Of a stretch of DNA of 64,000 nt, positions 17,484 to 29,100 are shown one piece after another. The position numbers and the translations under genes were made by a program. The DNA comes from Aurantimonas manganoxydans SI85-9A1 (GTDB lineage: Bacteria > Pseudomonadota > Alphaproteobacteria > Rhizobiales > Rhizobiaceae). Under the pieces are notes generated by a model that was not told the origin of the DNA, made no database searches, and saw only the letters and a list, made by a program, of their open reading frames with translations. Within the stretch, counting starts at the first letter, position 1. Each line of letters begins with the position of its first letter. The stretch lies in contig NZ_CH672387.1 of the NCBI RefSeq assembly GCF_000153465.1, positions 709,180-773,179 of the forward strand, written 5' to 3'.

Positions 17484-18479
17484 TCAGCCGCGTTGGTCGA
17501 CGAAATCGCGGAAGACGAAGCCGCGCTGGCCATTCGCCGAAACCTCGCACCAGGAGGTGCAGGCGATGACGGTGACCGCCATGCCCTTTTCCAAAACGGC
17601 GACGATGGTCGCGTTGTTCTCCGGCTTGGCGCGCATGTTGACGCTGGCCGTGACGATGCCGCCGGGCCCTTCCTCCGGCTGTGCGGCCGCGAGCTCTTCC
17701 TGCGCCGGGGCGCTGTCGACAGGGACCGCGGGGGCAGTGCCGCGCAGGGCTTCCTCGACGGTGAGGGGGGCGGAATCGGTCGACGGCGGCGTCTGCGCGG
17801 TCGGGACCTGCGGGACGATCGGGCCGAGGGGCGCGACGGTGTCGAGATCGATCGCGCCGGGGCGTGGCGGTTCGATGCTGTCGGCGTCGGCGATGATCGG
17901 GCCGACGCTGCCGGTCGTGCTGAGATAATCGGGATTCTCGACGGCTGCGACGAGCTGGGCCGCATCGGGCGGCAGGCGCAGATTGAGTGCCGCGGCCACC
18001 GCGGCCTCGCTCATGGCAGGGGGGCGGGCGACGGTCTCGGGCATGGCGGCAACGGCGGGACGCAGGCGACTGCCGGTCTCGGCCGAGGCAATCCGTTCAA
18101 CCACCGGCGCCATGGCATCGGCCATGCGCCGGGCGATAGCCGCGTCGTCGGATGTCGCTGGGGTGGACTGCGCGACCTGAGGGGCGTCGCCGGCCGAAGA
18201 GCTCGTTCGCAGGAGCGTCGGCATCAGCGCGGCGACGATGGCCACCGAGGCGATCGTCGCCAGAATATAGGCGGTAACGGGCCGCCGCCGCAGGCGCGTG
18301 AAGAAGCCGGGCGGCCGGCCACGGTTCGGCAGCCGTCCGCTTGGCTGCCTACCCTGGACCAGACGGTCGACCCAGCCGGTATCGGCCTGCCGGCGATCGT
18401 AATCCGAACGACGCTCGACGAGGCGCCTGCGGATCGCCTCCTCGCTCGGCCGATGTCGATTGCGCGGCCCCCTCGTCAT
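17484..18479 (-). CDS. single-pass membrane protein with C-terminal bacterial SH3 domain
   Basis: 331 residues. A basic cytoplasmic N-terminus (~1-67), one membrane helix (~70-92, AYILATIASVAIVAALMP), a long Ala/Pro-rich periplasmic stretch, and a C-terminal SH3_3 domain (GIVTASVNMRAKPENN...VLEKGMAVTVIA...FVFRDFV). Such SH3 domains usually bind peptidoglycan or partner proteins. Two cysteines flank Trp (CTSWCEV), a common disulfide in this domain. GGAG precedes ATG 18479. Specific role unknown; likely an envelope-associated structural protein. Confidence 0.82.
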   Translation of the reverse strand: MTRGPRNRHRPSEEAIRRRLVERRSDYDRRQADTGWVDRLVQGRQPSGRLPNRGRPPGFFTRLRRRPVTAYILATIASVAIVAALMPTLLRTSSSAGDAPQVAQSTPATSDDAAIARRMADAMAPVVERIASAETGSRLRPAVAAMPETVARPPAMSEAAVAAALNLRLPPDAAQLVAAVENPDYLSTTGSVGPIIADADSIEPPRPGAIDLDTVAPLGPIVPQVPTAQTPPSTDSAPLTVEEALRGTAPAVPVDSAPAQEELAAAQPEEGPGGIVTASVNMRAKPENNATIVAVLEKGMAVTVIACTSWCEVSANGQRGFVFRDFVDQRG

Positions 18480-18599
18480 CCTGCTTCTCCTCGTCGGCCG
18501 CGTGCCGCGCCGGGCGCCGATGGCAGCTCCGGGGCGCGCCTGCCGCAAATGTCCGCGCGCCATGGCTGGCGCGTCGGTGCGAACGTCCCTCGTCTTGTC

Positions 18600-18611
18600 T
18601 TAAAGCTTTAA
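18600..18611. promoter_or_regulatory. 12-bp palindrome TTAAAGCTTTAA
   Basis: A perfect AT-rich palindrome in an otherwise GC-rich 260-bp gap, 121 bp upstream of the SH3-protein start. Candidate regulator site or part of its promoter; could also be chance. Confidence 0.3.
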
Positions 18612-18676
18612 ATTATGGCCGTTCGGCGTTGCAAACCGTTTCGTCACTGAATGAAAAGCATTCGCCGCTTGTGCGC

Positions 18677-18712
18677 AAGAAAAAGGGGAGAACCGGTTCC
18701 GGTCCTCCCCTT
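18677..18712 (-). terminator. rho-independent terminator after the FadB/FadJ gene
   Basis: Stem AAGGGGAG/CTCCCCTT extended by ACCGG/CCGGT with a tiny loop. On the minus strand it is followed by a T-rich tail (TTTTTCTT). It begins 28 bp beyond the stop codon of the fatty-oxidation gene. Confidence 0.85.
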
Positions 18713-18739
18713 GTCAGGTTGGCGTCGCAGGAAGCGCGA

Positions 18740-20947
18740 TCAGGCGGCTTCGGCCTTCGAGCCTTCCGGCGGGAAGCGCCCGTAAAAGGTTTCGCCGGTC
18801 TTCGCCATCTCGCGCAGCAGCGGCGTCGGCTCGAAGCGCTCGCCATGCTTGGCGGCCAGCTTCTCGCAGAGCGCGACGAAGGCCTCGGTGCCCATGCCGT
18901 CGATGTAGCTGATCGTGCCGCCGGTATAGGGCGCGTAGCCGAAGCCGAGGATCGATCCGACATCGGCCTCACGCGGGTCGACGACGACGCCTTCCTCCAT
19001 GGTGCGCGCCGCTTCCAGCGCCATGGTGGCGAGGAAGCGCTGCTTGAGCTCCTCGAAGTCGATCTGGTCGGCCGGCTGCTGCTCGAACATGTCCTTCAGG
19101 CCGGGCCACAGCGACTTCTTGGCGGGCTTGGCCGGATAGTCGTAGAACCCCTTGCCCGCCTTACGGCCGAGCCGGCCGTCGCCGTTCATCTGCTCGACCA
19201 GCTTGAAGTGGCGCGGATCGACCGAATCCTCGCCCATGTCGCGCATGGTCGCCTTCATGATCTTCAGTGACAGATCGACAGCGGTCTCGTCGTTGAGGGC
19301 GAGCGGGCCGACCGGCATGCCGGCGAACTTGGCGGCATTCTCGATCATCGCCGGCGGCACGCCCTCGACCAGCATGTCGTAGGCCTCCGACATGTAGCGG
19401 AGCACGCAGCGATTGGCGAAGAAGCCGCGGGTGTCGTTGACGACGATCGGCGTCTTCCTGATCGCCCGCACGAAGTCAAGCGCGACGGCCAGGGCCTTGT
19501 CGCCGGTCTTCTCGCCGAGGATCACCTCGGTCAGCATCATCCGGTCGACCGGCGAGAAGAAATGGATGCCGATGAAGCGCTCCTGGTCCTCGAAGGCCTC
19601 GGCCAAGCTGGTGATCGGGATGGTGGAGGTGTTGGAGGCGTAGATCGCGTCCTTGCGCAGGACGGCGGCGACCTTCCTGGTCACCTCGGCCTTCACGTCG
19701 CGGTCCTCGAAGACCGCCTCGACGACGAGGTCGGCATTCTTCAGGGCGTCGTAGTCCGGCGTGGCAGTGATCTTCGCCAGCACGGCCTCGGCCTGCTCCT
19801 TGGTGGCGCGGCCCTTGGAGACGAGGCCTTCCATCAGCTTGCGCGAATGGGCCTTGCCCTTGTCGGCGGCCTCCTGGTCGCGGTCGATGAGGACGACGTC
19901 GAGGCCGCCCTGTGCCGCGACATAGGCGATGCCTGCGCCCATGAAGCCGGCGCCGACGATACCGACGGTCTTCAGATCGCTGGCCGGCACGTTCTTCGGC
20001 CGGCGCGCGCCCTTGTTGAGCTCCTGCATGGAGACGAAGAGCGAGCGGATCATCATCGCCGCCTCGGTCGTCTGCAGGACCTCGGTGAAGTAGCGCTGCT
20101 CGATGGTCAGCGCGGTGTCCATGGGGACGAGAAGGCCCTCATAGACGCATTTCACGATGGCGCGGGCGCCGGGATAATTGTCGTTGGTCTCCTTGCGGTA
20201 GAGCGAGGCGACCGCCGGCCAGACCTGTGCACCCTGCGGCGAGTAGACCGGGCCGGACGGCAGCTTGAAGTCCTTCTGGTCCCACGGCTTCACTGCCGAG
20301 AGGCCCGACTTCAGCATCTCCTTGGCCGTGGCGACGAGATCGTCCTGCGACACGACCGCGTCGATCAGCTTCATGCCCTTGGCCTTGTCGGCGGTCAGGG
20401 TGGAGCCCTTGAGCAGCATCTGCAGGGCGCTCTGGGTGTCGGTCAGGCGCGGCACGCGCTGGGTGCCGCCGGCGCCGGGAAAGATGCCGACCTTGACCTC
20501 GGGCAGGCCCATCTTGGCGCTGGTGGCGGCGACACGGCCGTGGCAGGCGAGCGCCAGCTCGAAGCCGCCGCCCATGCAGGTGCCGTTGATCGCCGCGACG
20601 AAGGGCTTGCCGCAGGTCTCCAGCTTGCGCCAGATCCAGGACATGCGGCCGGCACCGTCGAAGAGCTCGCGGATTGCCTCGTCATGGTTCTCGCGCTTCT
20701 TCGCCTCGAAGCTCTCGAACATGCCGGACAGCATCTTCAGATCGGCACCGCCAGTGAAGGAGCCGGTCTTGCCGGAGGTGATGACGACACCCTTGACCGC
20801 CGCGTCGGCGACCATCTCGTCGACCATGGCGTCGAACTCACCCATGACCTCCTGGGTGAAGACGTTCATCGAGCGACCGGGCATGTCCCAGGTGACAAGG
20901 GCCAGGCCGTCGCCGTCGATCTCGATGGTGAAGTTCTCGCTGTTCAT
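18740..20947 (-). CDS. fadJ: fatty-acid oxidation multifunctional enzyme: enoyl-CoA hydratase / 3-hydroxyacyl-CoA dehydrogenase
   Basis: 735 residues. The N-terminal crotonase domain (~1-190) has SFTGGADLKM and GTCMGGGFELALACH (oxyanion and acid/base region). A Rossmann 3-hydroxyacyl-CoA dehydrogenase (~325-510) carries VGIVGAGFMGAGIAY, and HFFSPVDRMMLTEV holds the catalytic His. The dehydrogenase C-terminal helical domain follows. It hydrates enoyl-CoA and oxidises the 3-hydroxyacyl-CoA with NAD. ATG 20947 follows GGGAG at 7 nt. It is separated from the thiolase and acyl-CoA dehydrogenase of the same pathway by an oppositely oriented EAL gene. FadB versus FadJ naming is not decided by sequence. 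Confidence 0.93.
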   Translation of the reverse strand: MNSENFTIEIDGDGLALVTWDMPGRSMNVFTQEVMGEFDAMVDEMVADAAVKGVVITSGKTGSFTGGADLKMLSGMFESFEAKKRENHDEAIRELFDGAGRMSWIWRKLETCGKPFVAAINGTCMGGGFELALACHGRVAATSAKMGLPEVKVGIFPGAGGTQRVPRLTDTQSALQMLLKGSTLTADKAKGMKLIDAVVSQDDLVATAKEMLKSGLSAVKPWDQKDFKLPSGPVYSPQGAQVWPAVASLYRKETNDNYPGARAIVKCVYEGLLVPMDTALTIEQRYFTEVLQTTEAAMMIRSLFVSMQELNKGARRPKNVPASDLKTVGIVGAGFMGAGIAYVAAQGGLDVVLIDRDQEAADKGKAHSRKLMEGLVSKGRATKEQAEAVLAKITATPDYDALKNADLVVEAVFEDRDVKAEVTRKVAAVLRKDAIYASNTSTIPITSLAEAFEDQERFIGIHFFSPVDRMMLTEVILGEKTGDKALAVALDFVRAIRKTPIVVNDTRGFFANRCVLRYMSEAYDMLVEGVPPAMIENAAKFAGMPVGPLALNDETAVDLSLKIMKATMRDMGEDSVDPRHFKLVEQMNGDGRLGRKAGKGFYDYPAKPAKKSLWPGLKDMFEQQPADQIDFEELKQRFLATMALEAARTMEEGVVVDPREADVGSILGFGYAPYTGGTISYIDGMGTEAFVALCEKLAAKHGERFEPTPLLREMAKTGETFYGRFPPEGSKAEAA

Positions 20948-21097
20948 CAATTCGCTCCCAGATCGGACGCTTGCCGTCTATCATTTTCCGTGTCCCGCCA
21001 GGGCGTTGCCACCGGCAGGGGTGTGAAACTTTCAGGGTTGTTAAACCACTCGACCCTTACAATACGGGCCTTCATACGCACCGACGAGTTGCTGCCC

Positions 21098-21877
21098 ATG
21101 TCCGACACCGCCTGCCCCGGCTGCCAGACTTCCCGCCCGCTGGACTTCCAGTTCTCCATGGCTTTCCAGCCCATCCTCGACATCGCGTCGGAGCGAGTCT
21201 GGGGCTACGAAGCCCTGGTGCGGGGCCTCAACGGGGAGGGCGCCTACAGCATCCTGTCGCAGGTCTCGGCCGACCAGAAATACCGCTTCGACCAGGCCTG
21301 CCGGGTGAAGGCGATCTCGCTGGCGTCGCAGCTGTTCCCCGCCGGGGAACTGCCGCATCTGTCGATCAACTTCCTGCCCAACGCCGTCTACGAGCCGTCC
21401 GCCTGCCTGCGCGCGACCCTTGCGGCCGCCCGCAAGAGCAGCTTTCCGCTGACCTCGATCATGTTCGAGTTCACCGAGAGCGAGCAGATGACCGATGTCG
21501 CGCATCTGCAGAACATCATCGCCGAGTACCGCAAGATGGGCTTCATCACCGCCCTCGACGATTTCGGCGCCGGCTATGCCGGCCTGGGGCTCCTCGCGGA
21601 CTTCCAGCCCGACCTGATCAAGATCGACATGCATCTCGTGCGCGGCATCGACACCAGTCGCGCCCGCCAGGCGATCCTCGCCGCGACCCTGTTCGTCGCC
21701 CGCGAACTCGACATCACGGTGCTGGCCGAGGGCGTCGAGACGGCGGCCGAGTTCGCGGCGCTGAAGGCGGCGGGCGTCACCCTGTTCCAGGGCTACTACT
21801 TCGCCAAGCCGGCCTTCGAGACGCTGCCGGCGCTCCTGGTGCATCCGCATGAGATCGGTGTCCAGCACGTCGCCTGA
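21098..21877 (+). CDS. EAL-domain cyclic di-GMP phosphodiesterase
   Basis: 259 residues, essentially one EAL domain with no membrane segment or sensor domain. All expected catalytic and metal-binding residues are visible: EAL at 38-40, Asn91, Glu124/Glu127, Asp154-Asp155 in DDFGAGY, Lys175, Glu211 and Glu214 in AEGVE, Gln231. It is therefore probably an active c-di-GMP hydrolase. The N-terminus has a Cys-x2-Cys pair (C6, C9). The INFLPNAVYEP style resembles EAL domains of the YcgF/BLUF-associated group, but no BLUF domain is present. It reads toward the thiolase gene (24-bp gap) and splits the acyl-CoA catabolic cluster. Confidence 0.93.
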   Translation: MSDTACPGCQTSRPLDFQFSMAFQPILDIASERVWGYEALVRGLNGEGAYSILSQVSADQKYRFDQACRVKAISLASQLFPAGELPHLSINFLPNAVYEPSACLRATLAAARKSSFPLTSIMFEFTESEQMTDVAHLQNIIAEYRKMGFITALDDFGAGYAGLGLLADFQPDLIKIDMHLVRGIDTSRARQAILAATLFVARELDITVLAEGVETAAEFAALKAAGVTLFQGYYFAKPAFETLPALLVHPHEIGVQHVA

Positions 21878-21901
21878 CCCCAGCCCCGGCAGCATGTGGC
21901 C

Positions 21902-23110
<1,209 letters not shown>

Positions 23111-23320
23111 TGATGTTCCTCCGTGTTCCGCGCGCCCAGGCCGCCTGCGGGCGGCGCGCCGTATGCCGCGATGAATTCCTCATGAACCCGGCCGTGCGTG
23201 GCCGGGTCGGCCCGTCGCCAGGGCGCGACGGGTGCAGTGTCCGGTCGCCTCCGACATGGCCACCCGGCAGCGCCAAGGCAATGGCCGCCGCTGCCGGACG
23301 CCCTCCCGGGCGGTCGCCGC

Positions 23321-25117
23321 CTAGAAGGCGTCGGCGTCCATCGCCATCATCGAGTCTGCGCCGGTGGAGATGCGCGCCAGATGGGCGGCGCTCTCCGGCA
23401 TCACCCGCTCCATGTAGAAGCGCGCGGTCAGGAGCTTCTTCTCCATGAACTCCGAGCGGCCATTGGCGCCGGCGGCGATCTTCTCCTGCGCGACCTTGGC
23501 CATGCGGCCCCACATGTAACCCATGGCGACGAGGCCGAAGAGGTGCATGTAGTCGGTCGAGGCGGCGCCGGCGTTGTCGGGCTTGGCCATGGCGTTCTGC
23601 ATCAGCCACATGGTGGCCTGCTGCAGGTCGTTCAGGCCCTTTTTCAGCGCCTTGGTGAGCGGGGCCATAGCCTCGTCGGCGCGGTTTTCCTCACAGAATT
23701 GCCCAACCTCGGCGAAGAAGGACTGCACCGCCCGGCCACCGTTGAGGCCGAGCTTGCGGCCGACGAGGTCGAGCGCCTGGATGCCGTTGGCGCCCTCGTA
23801 GATCTGGGCGATGCGGGCGTCGCGGACGAACTGCTCCATGCCCCATTCGCCGATATAGCCGTGGCCGCCATAGACCTGCTGGGCCATCACCGCGTTGTCG
23901 AAGCCCTTGTCGGTGAGGACACCCTTGATGACCGGGGTCATCAGGCCCATCCAGTCGTCGGCGGCCTGCCGGTCCTTCTCCTCGTCGGCGCGATGCGACA
24001 GGTCACCCTTCAGCGCGGTCCACAGGACCAGCGCCCGACCGGCCTCGTTGATCGACCGGATGGTCATCAGGATGCGGCGGATGTCCGGATGGACGATGAT
24101 CGGATCGGCCTTCTTCTCCGGCGCTTTGGCGCCGGAAAGCGAGCGGCCCTGGATGCGTTCGCGGGCATAGGTGACGGCGTTCTGGTAGGCGACTTCCGAG
24201 ATCGCCAGGCCCTGGACGCCGACGCCGAGCCGCGCCTCGTTCATCATCGTGAACATGGCGCGCAGGCCCTTGTCGGCCTCGCCGATGAGGTAGCCGGTCG
24301 CGTCATCGTAGTTCATGACGCAGGTGGCGTTGCCGTGGATGCCCATCTTCTCTTCGAGCGAGCCGCAGACGACGCCGTTGCGCTCGCCCGGATTGCCGTC
24401 GGCGTCGAGGACGAATTTCGGCACGATGAAGAGCGAGATGCCCTTCACGCCCTCCGGCGCGCCCTCGATGCGGGCGAGGACCAGGTGGACGATGTTGTCG
24501 GCCATGTCGTGTTCACCGGCGGAGATGAAGATCTTCTGGCCGGAGATGCGGTAGCTGCCGTCATCCTGCGGCACCGCCTTGGTGCGGAGGAGGCCGAGAT
24601 CGGTGCCGCAATGCGGCTCCGTCAGGTTCATGGTGCCGGTCCACGAGCCATCGATCATCTTCGGCAGGTAGGTCTGCTTCTGCTCGTTCGAGCCATGAAC
24701 CGAGATCGCGGCGATCGCGCCAGCGGTCAGGCCCGGATACATGGCGAAGGCCATGTTGGCCGAGGACATGTATTCCGACACGGCGGTGGCCAGCGTGTGC
24801 GGCAGACCCTGGCCGCCATATTCGGGGTCGAAGGGCAGGCTGCCCCAGCCGCCCTCGCGGAAGGTGTCGTAGGCGGCCTTGAAGCCCTCCGGCGTCGTCA
24901 CCGAGCCGTCGGAGGCGCGGGTGCAGCCCTCGATGTCGCCAACCCGGTTCAGCGGTTGCAGCACTTCGCTGGCGATGCGGCCGGCCTCGCCGAGGATCGC
25001 TTCGACGACGTCGGGCGACGCATCCGCAAAACCGGGAAGATTGTTGTAGCGGTCGAAGCCGAGCAGGTCGTTCAGGACGAACAGCGTGTCTTCGGTGGGG
25101 GCCTGGTAGGTCGGCAT
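23321..25117 (-). CDS. acyl-CoA dehydrogenase, large (DmdC/FadE-like) type
   Basis: 598 residues, the ~600-residue subclass with an extra C-terminal domain. FAD-dependent alpha-beta dehydrogenation of acyl-CoA. Visible: [64 protein letters not shown] and [17 protein letters not shown], hallmarks of this group, which includes 3-methylmercaptopropionyl-CoA dehydrogenase DmdC. Substrate cannot be fixed from sequence; the fadA/fadJ context favours fatty acids. GGAGGAA precedes ATG 25117. A perfect MerR-type operator lies 42-57 nt upstream of the start codon. Confidence 0.93.
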   Translation of the reverse strand: MPTYQAPTEDTLFVLNDLLGFDRYNNLPGFADASPDVVEAILGEAGRIASEVLQPLNRVGDIEGCTRASDGSVTTPEGFKAAYDTFREGGWGSLPFDPEYGGQGLPHTLATAVSEYMSSANMAFAMYPGLTAGAIAAISVHGSNEQKQTYLPKMIDGSWTGTMNLTEPHCGTDLGLLRTKAVPQDDGSYRISGQKIFISAGEHDMADNIVHLVLARIEGAPEGVKGISLFIVPKFVLDADGNPGERNGVVCGSLEEKMGIHGNATCVMNYDDATGYLIGEADKGLRAMFTMMNEARLGVGVQGLAISEVAYQNAVTYARERIQGRSLSGAKAPEKKADPIIVHPDIRRILMTIRSINEAGRALVLWTALKGDLSHRADEEKDRQAADDWMGLMTPVIKGVLTDKGFDNAVMAQQVYGGHGYIGEWGMEQFVRDARIAQIYEGANGIQALDLVGRKLGLNGGRAVQSFFAEVGQFCEENRADEAMAPLTKALKKGLNDLQQATMWLMQNAMAKPDNAGAASTDYMHLFGLVAMGYMWGRMAKVAQEKIAAGANGRSEFMEKKLLTARFYMERVMPESAAHLARISTGADSMMAMDADAF

Positions 25118-25158
25118 GCGATTCCTCCGTCTCGAGCGTCGGCGGCTTATCGCTAACT

Positions 25159-25174
25159 TTGACGTAAACGTCAA
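25159..25174. promoter_or_regulatory. MerR-family operator TTGACGT-AA-ACGTCAA
   Basis: Perfect 7-bp inverted repeat with 2-bp spacer, placed just upstream of the acyl-CoA dehydrogenase gene. It resembles the TTxACGT...ACGTxAA motif known for LiuR-like MerR regulators of acyl-CoA catabolism. The MerR gene lies next upstream. Confidence 0.75.
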
Positions 25175-25375
25175 TGGCCGATCGACGGCGACGGACCCCC
25201 ATGATGTCGCATGGGGGTGACATGTCGATGTCACGGGACGGGATGTGGAGAGGGTGAGTGGATCCGCTGCGTGCGCGAAGCCGGAATCAGGCCAGATGCC
25301 GCCGGCGCGAAGCGCGGCGTCGGCCTGACGGGCCGGGTAGTGGCGGGCGGATCGTGCGACGCGCCCGCCGGATAG

Positions 25376-25870
25376 TTAGTCGGTGACTTCGCTCAGCCGG
25401 GCGCGGACGTAGTTGATCGAGACGTCCATGGCGTGGATCGAATCCTCGATCTCGCGCTTCTGGTCCTGCAGGATCTCCTGCTGCTCCTCGAAGCGCTCCA
25501 GCACGACCTCGAGCTGTTTCCGCTTGCCGTTGGGCTGATGATAGATCTCGATCATCTGCTTGGCTTCGGTCAGCGAGAAGCCCAGCGTCTTGGCCAGCAG
25601 GATCAGCCGCAGCCGGGTCCGGTCATGACGGCTGTAGAGGCGCGTGGTGCCGCGGCGCTCGGGCGCCAGAAGACCGCGATCTTCGTAGAAGCGGAGGGTG
25701 CGCAGCGTGACGCCGAATTCCTTCGACAGGTCGCCGATCTTGAACAGCTCCTTATCGGTCGCTGCCTGGTCGTCGAGGTTGAGCAGAAAGCCGATGTCGA
25801 TCGACGTCGTGTCGTCTTCGCGTTCGGCGAGCTTCAGATTGGTCATGTCTTGAATTCCGTAACTGCGCAT
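25376..25870 (-). CDS. MerR-family transcriptional regulator of acyl-CoA catabolism
   Basis: 164 residues. The winged HTH starts near residue 42: LFKIGDLSKEFGVTLRTLRFYEDRGLLAPERRGTTRLYS, the MerR DNA-binding signature. It is followed by LAKTLGFSLTEAKQMIEIY and a long dimerisation coiled coil. No C-terminal cysteine metal site, so it is not a metal sensor. It precedes the acyl-CoA dehydrogenase, thiolase and FadJ genes on the same strand and a matching operator is present, so it likely represses them until an acyl-CoA accumulates. Start choice (25870 or in-frame ATG 25846) is unclear; neither has a strong ribosome binding site. Confidence 0.9.
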   Translation of the reverse strand: MRSYGIQDMTNLKLAEREDDTTSIDIGFLLNLDDQAATDKELFKIGDLSKEFGVTLRTLRFYEDRGLLAPERRGTTRLYSRHDRTRLRLILLAKTLGFSLTEAKQMIEIYHQPNGKRKQLEVVLERFEEQQEILQDQKREIEDSIHAMDVSINYVRARLSEVTD

Positions 25871-25975
25871 TCGTTTGAACGGCTCGTACCCGAGGGCCGG
25901 CGACTCATCCTGTTTCGGCTACATAGGCCATTGTGCGGCGAATAACGCGTGAATTGAGGCTGTTACAAGACGTAG

Positions 25976-25987
25976 CGTCAATTGACG
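25976..25987. promoter_or_regulatory. palindrome CGTCAATTGACG between merR and podJ
   Basis: Perfect 12-bp palindrome made of two outward TTGACG arms, the same half-site as in the operator at 25159. It lies 106 bp upstream of the MerR gene start in the divergent gap. Possible autoregulatory site, though arm orientation differs from the other operator. Confidence 0.4.
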
Positions 25988-26040
25988 GTCCAGCCTCGGG
26001 TCGGCTTCCGGTGTTATTCACTAACAAAGCGGTAATGGGG

Positions 26041-26056
26041 TTAACCCGCAATTAAC
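26041..26056 (+). promoter_or_regulatory. CtrA-type binding site TTAA-N7-TTAAC upstream of podJ
   Basis: TTAACCCGCAATTAAC is an exact match to the CtrA consensus, 80 bp before the podJ ATG. Cell-cycle control of podJ is established in Caulobacter. Confidence 0.7.
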
Positions 26057-26135
26057 CCTGTTGGACGAATTTGCTCCAGACACCAGCAGGCACCGGAGCC
26101 GGCCCAGCGAGGCTCAAGCCGATCGGGAATGTGAT

Positions 26136-29100
26136 ATGGCCGAGAAGAAGTCGAAACTGGCGCAAGGTGGATCGCCCCGCGACGATTCGTCCCTCGATAC
26201 GCTCAGCCGTACCCTGGAAGAACTAGAACTCCGCTTGACCCAGATGAGTTCCGCCAAGGCGGCGCCGCGACCGGCTGCCGACGTCGCGCCGGAGCCCGCG
26301 GCCGCTCGGCGGACCGCAACCCGCCTGAAATCCGTCGCCAAACCCGCTGACGCCCAGCGGCCGAACCGGCCGACGCTGTCCGAAGCGGTGTCGCAGATCG
26401 TCATGCGCCAGCAGATGCTCGACCGCGAAAATGGCGACGTGCGTGACGGTGCGGCGGCGGCCGTTCCGGCCCCCCGCCGCCAGACCCGCGATGCGGCAAC
26501 GGGCTCCGACCTCTCCCGCGACCTCGAGCGCCTGCGCACCGAACTGCGCGACGACATGGACCGCAGCCTGAAGTCGCGATTCGACGACATGCGGCACGCC
26601 TTCGATGACCTGCGCACCATGATCGCGGACCGCGCCAGCGCCGAGACGATCGACGCCGAGATCGCCCGGGTCGACGACGGGCTGTCGCGGATGGCCGATG
26701 GCGGCGCCGATCGCCAGGCCGTGCAGTCGCTGCGCAAGGAGCTGGAAGCCATGCGCTCGCTCGTCGGCGAGATGGCCCGCGAGGAGACCGTCAAGGATCT
26801 CGGCCGGCGCTGGGACGCCGTCGGCACCGAATTCAACGACCGGGCCGAAGAGGACACCCGGGCCCGCCGCGACCTGAAGGACGAGCTGGAGCGCATCCGC
26901 GTCTCGCTCGGGTCGCTCGCCAGCGAGGATCACGTCAAGTCGGTCGAGCGCCGGCTGGACGAGTTCGAGGCGCGCCACACGGCGGTGTTCCAGGAATTTG
27001 CCGAGGGCGGCATTTCCGACATGCTCAAGACCGAGATCAACGGTCTGCGCGGCAAGCTGGAGACGCTGGCGTCCGAAAAGTCGATGCGGGCCGTCGAGGA
27101 ACGCTGGGACGCGCTCGAGGACAAGTTCGCCTCGCGCGAGATCGAAGGCAAGATCGAGGCGATGTCGGGCCGCATGGAGCAGCTCGAGGCCGCGCTTGCC
27201 AAGCTGCCCGAGACGCTGGCCATTGCCCCGCTTGAGCAGCGGGTGCATGCGCTCGCGGTCGGCATCGAGGCGATCGCCAAGCAGCAGCAGGACGAATTCG
27301 AACTCGACCATTTCGCCCAACTCGAGGAGCGCCTCGACGAGATTTCCCGCGCCATCGTCGCGGCGGCAAGCCGGGCGCCGGCGATCGACATGAGCCCGGT
27401 CGAGCGGATCGAGGCCCGGCTGCAGAGCCTGACCGCCCGCGTCGACCACCTCGCCGAAGAGGGCGATACGCAGGTGCTGTCCGGCCGCATCGGCGAATTG
27501 TCCGATCGGATCGAATCGCTGGCCGACGGAACCGCCGCCGCCGATCTGGCAGAACGGATCGAGCGCTTCTCGACGCGGCTGGAACATCTCCTCAATGCCA
27601 GCGAGGATTCGTCCCTCGAAGCGGTCGCCATCGAGAACCGGCTGCAGACGCTGGCCGAGCAGATCGAGACCACCTCCGCCTCGCGTGTCAACGACGACAT
27701 GGTGCGTTCGTTGGGCGCGCAAATCGCCCGCCTGTCGGACCAGATCGGCGAAGGCGGCATGTCCGGCGCCATGGTCGATCCGGAACTCGACGAGCGCCTT
27801 GCCGACATCGAGCGTCGGCTGGACGAGAACCGCGACGCCATCGTCGTCTCCGCCCGGGCCGCCGCCGACGAGGCGATCCGGCAGATGATGGAATCCGGCG
27901 ATCTTCGCCAGGGCCAGCACGTGGCGCAGCTGTCCGAAGACCTGCGGTCGCTGGAAGCCCTGTCCCGGCAGACCGGCGAGCAGTCGCAGGAATTCTACAA
28001 GACGGTCCATGCGACGCTGATCCGGCTGGTCGAGCGGATCGACACCATCGACAACGAGATGCAGCGCAGGGATCGCGGCGAGGACGGCGCGGGCGCCGCT
28101 GTCGGCGAGGCGCGCTTCGTCCAGGCCGAGCCGAAGGTCGCCGCTGCCGCCGAACCGCAGGCGCCGCGTGGCCTGCGCGGGCTTCTCGGGCGCAAGCTCG
28201 GCGCCGGCAAGGCGGCGGTCGACGCCGATGCCGTCACCGGGCGTGCCGACAGGGCACGGCAGGCAGACGACCCGGAAGTCATGGTCGCCGAGTTCCCGGG
28301 GAACCATGACGCGTCGTCGGGCCCGGTGCCGCCGGTCGAGGCCCCGTCGCTGGACGCTGCCGACATCTTCGAATCCGACGAGGCCAACCGGCCGCTCGCC
28401 ATCGGCTCCGGCACGCCGGACATCGCCGCGCTGCTGCAGCGGGTGAGGGCCCAGCAGGCTGGCCAGACCGGCGAGGCTGACGAGGGCGGCCGCGCCGACT
28501 TCATCGCCGCCGCACGGCGCGCCGCCATGGCCGCCGCCTCCGAAGCCGAGGGCCTGCGCTCCGGCGAGGCCGGCGACGACGGCGACGAGCGTGGCGGGGG
28601 CGTCACTGATTTCATCGCGCGCCGCCGCAAGCCGATCCTGATGGCGATCGGCGCGGTGCTCCTGGCCCTGATGGCGCTGCCGCTCGGCCAGGCGCTCAAC
28701 GCGCCCTCCGATGGCGACGAACTGGTCGCCGGCACCAGCCAGCCCGGGATTCTCGCCGAACAGGCGACCACGACACCGCTCGTCGCGGGCAGCACCCCCG
28801 AGGCGGCCGCGCCTGCCGCTGCCGACAGGACCGATGGCACCGCACCCGCGACCGCCGGGTCGGACGACACGCGCACTGCCGAAGCGGGCGCCGACGGCAG
28901 CGATGCCCTGATGTCGCCCGCGGCGCTGTCGCCGACGCCCGCCGGACCGCGTGCGATCGACGACGAGGTTGCGACGGCGACGCCGGCCAAGGCCGCCGAC
29001 ACGCTGATCAGCCGTTCCCTGTCGGGCGCACCGGGCGCTGCCGGCTTCACGCCGACCAGTGGCGCCGACGTCGCCAATGCCGGCGCCGCTGCGGCCATGA

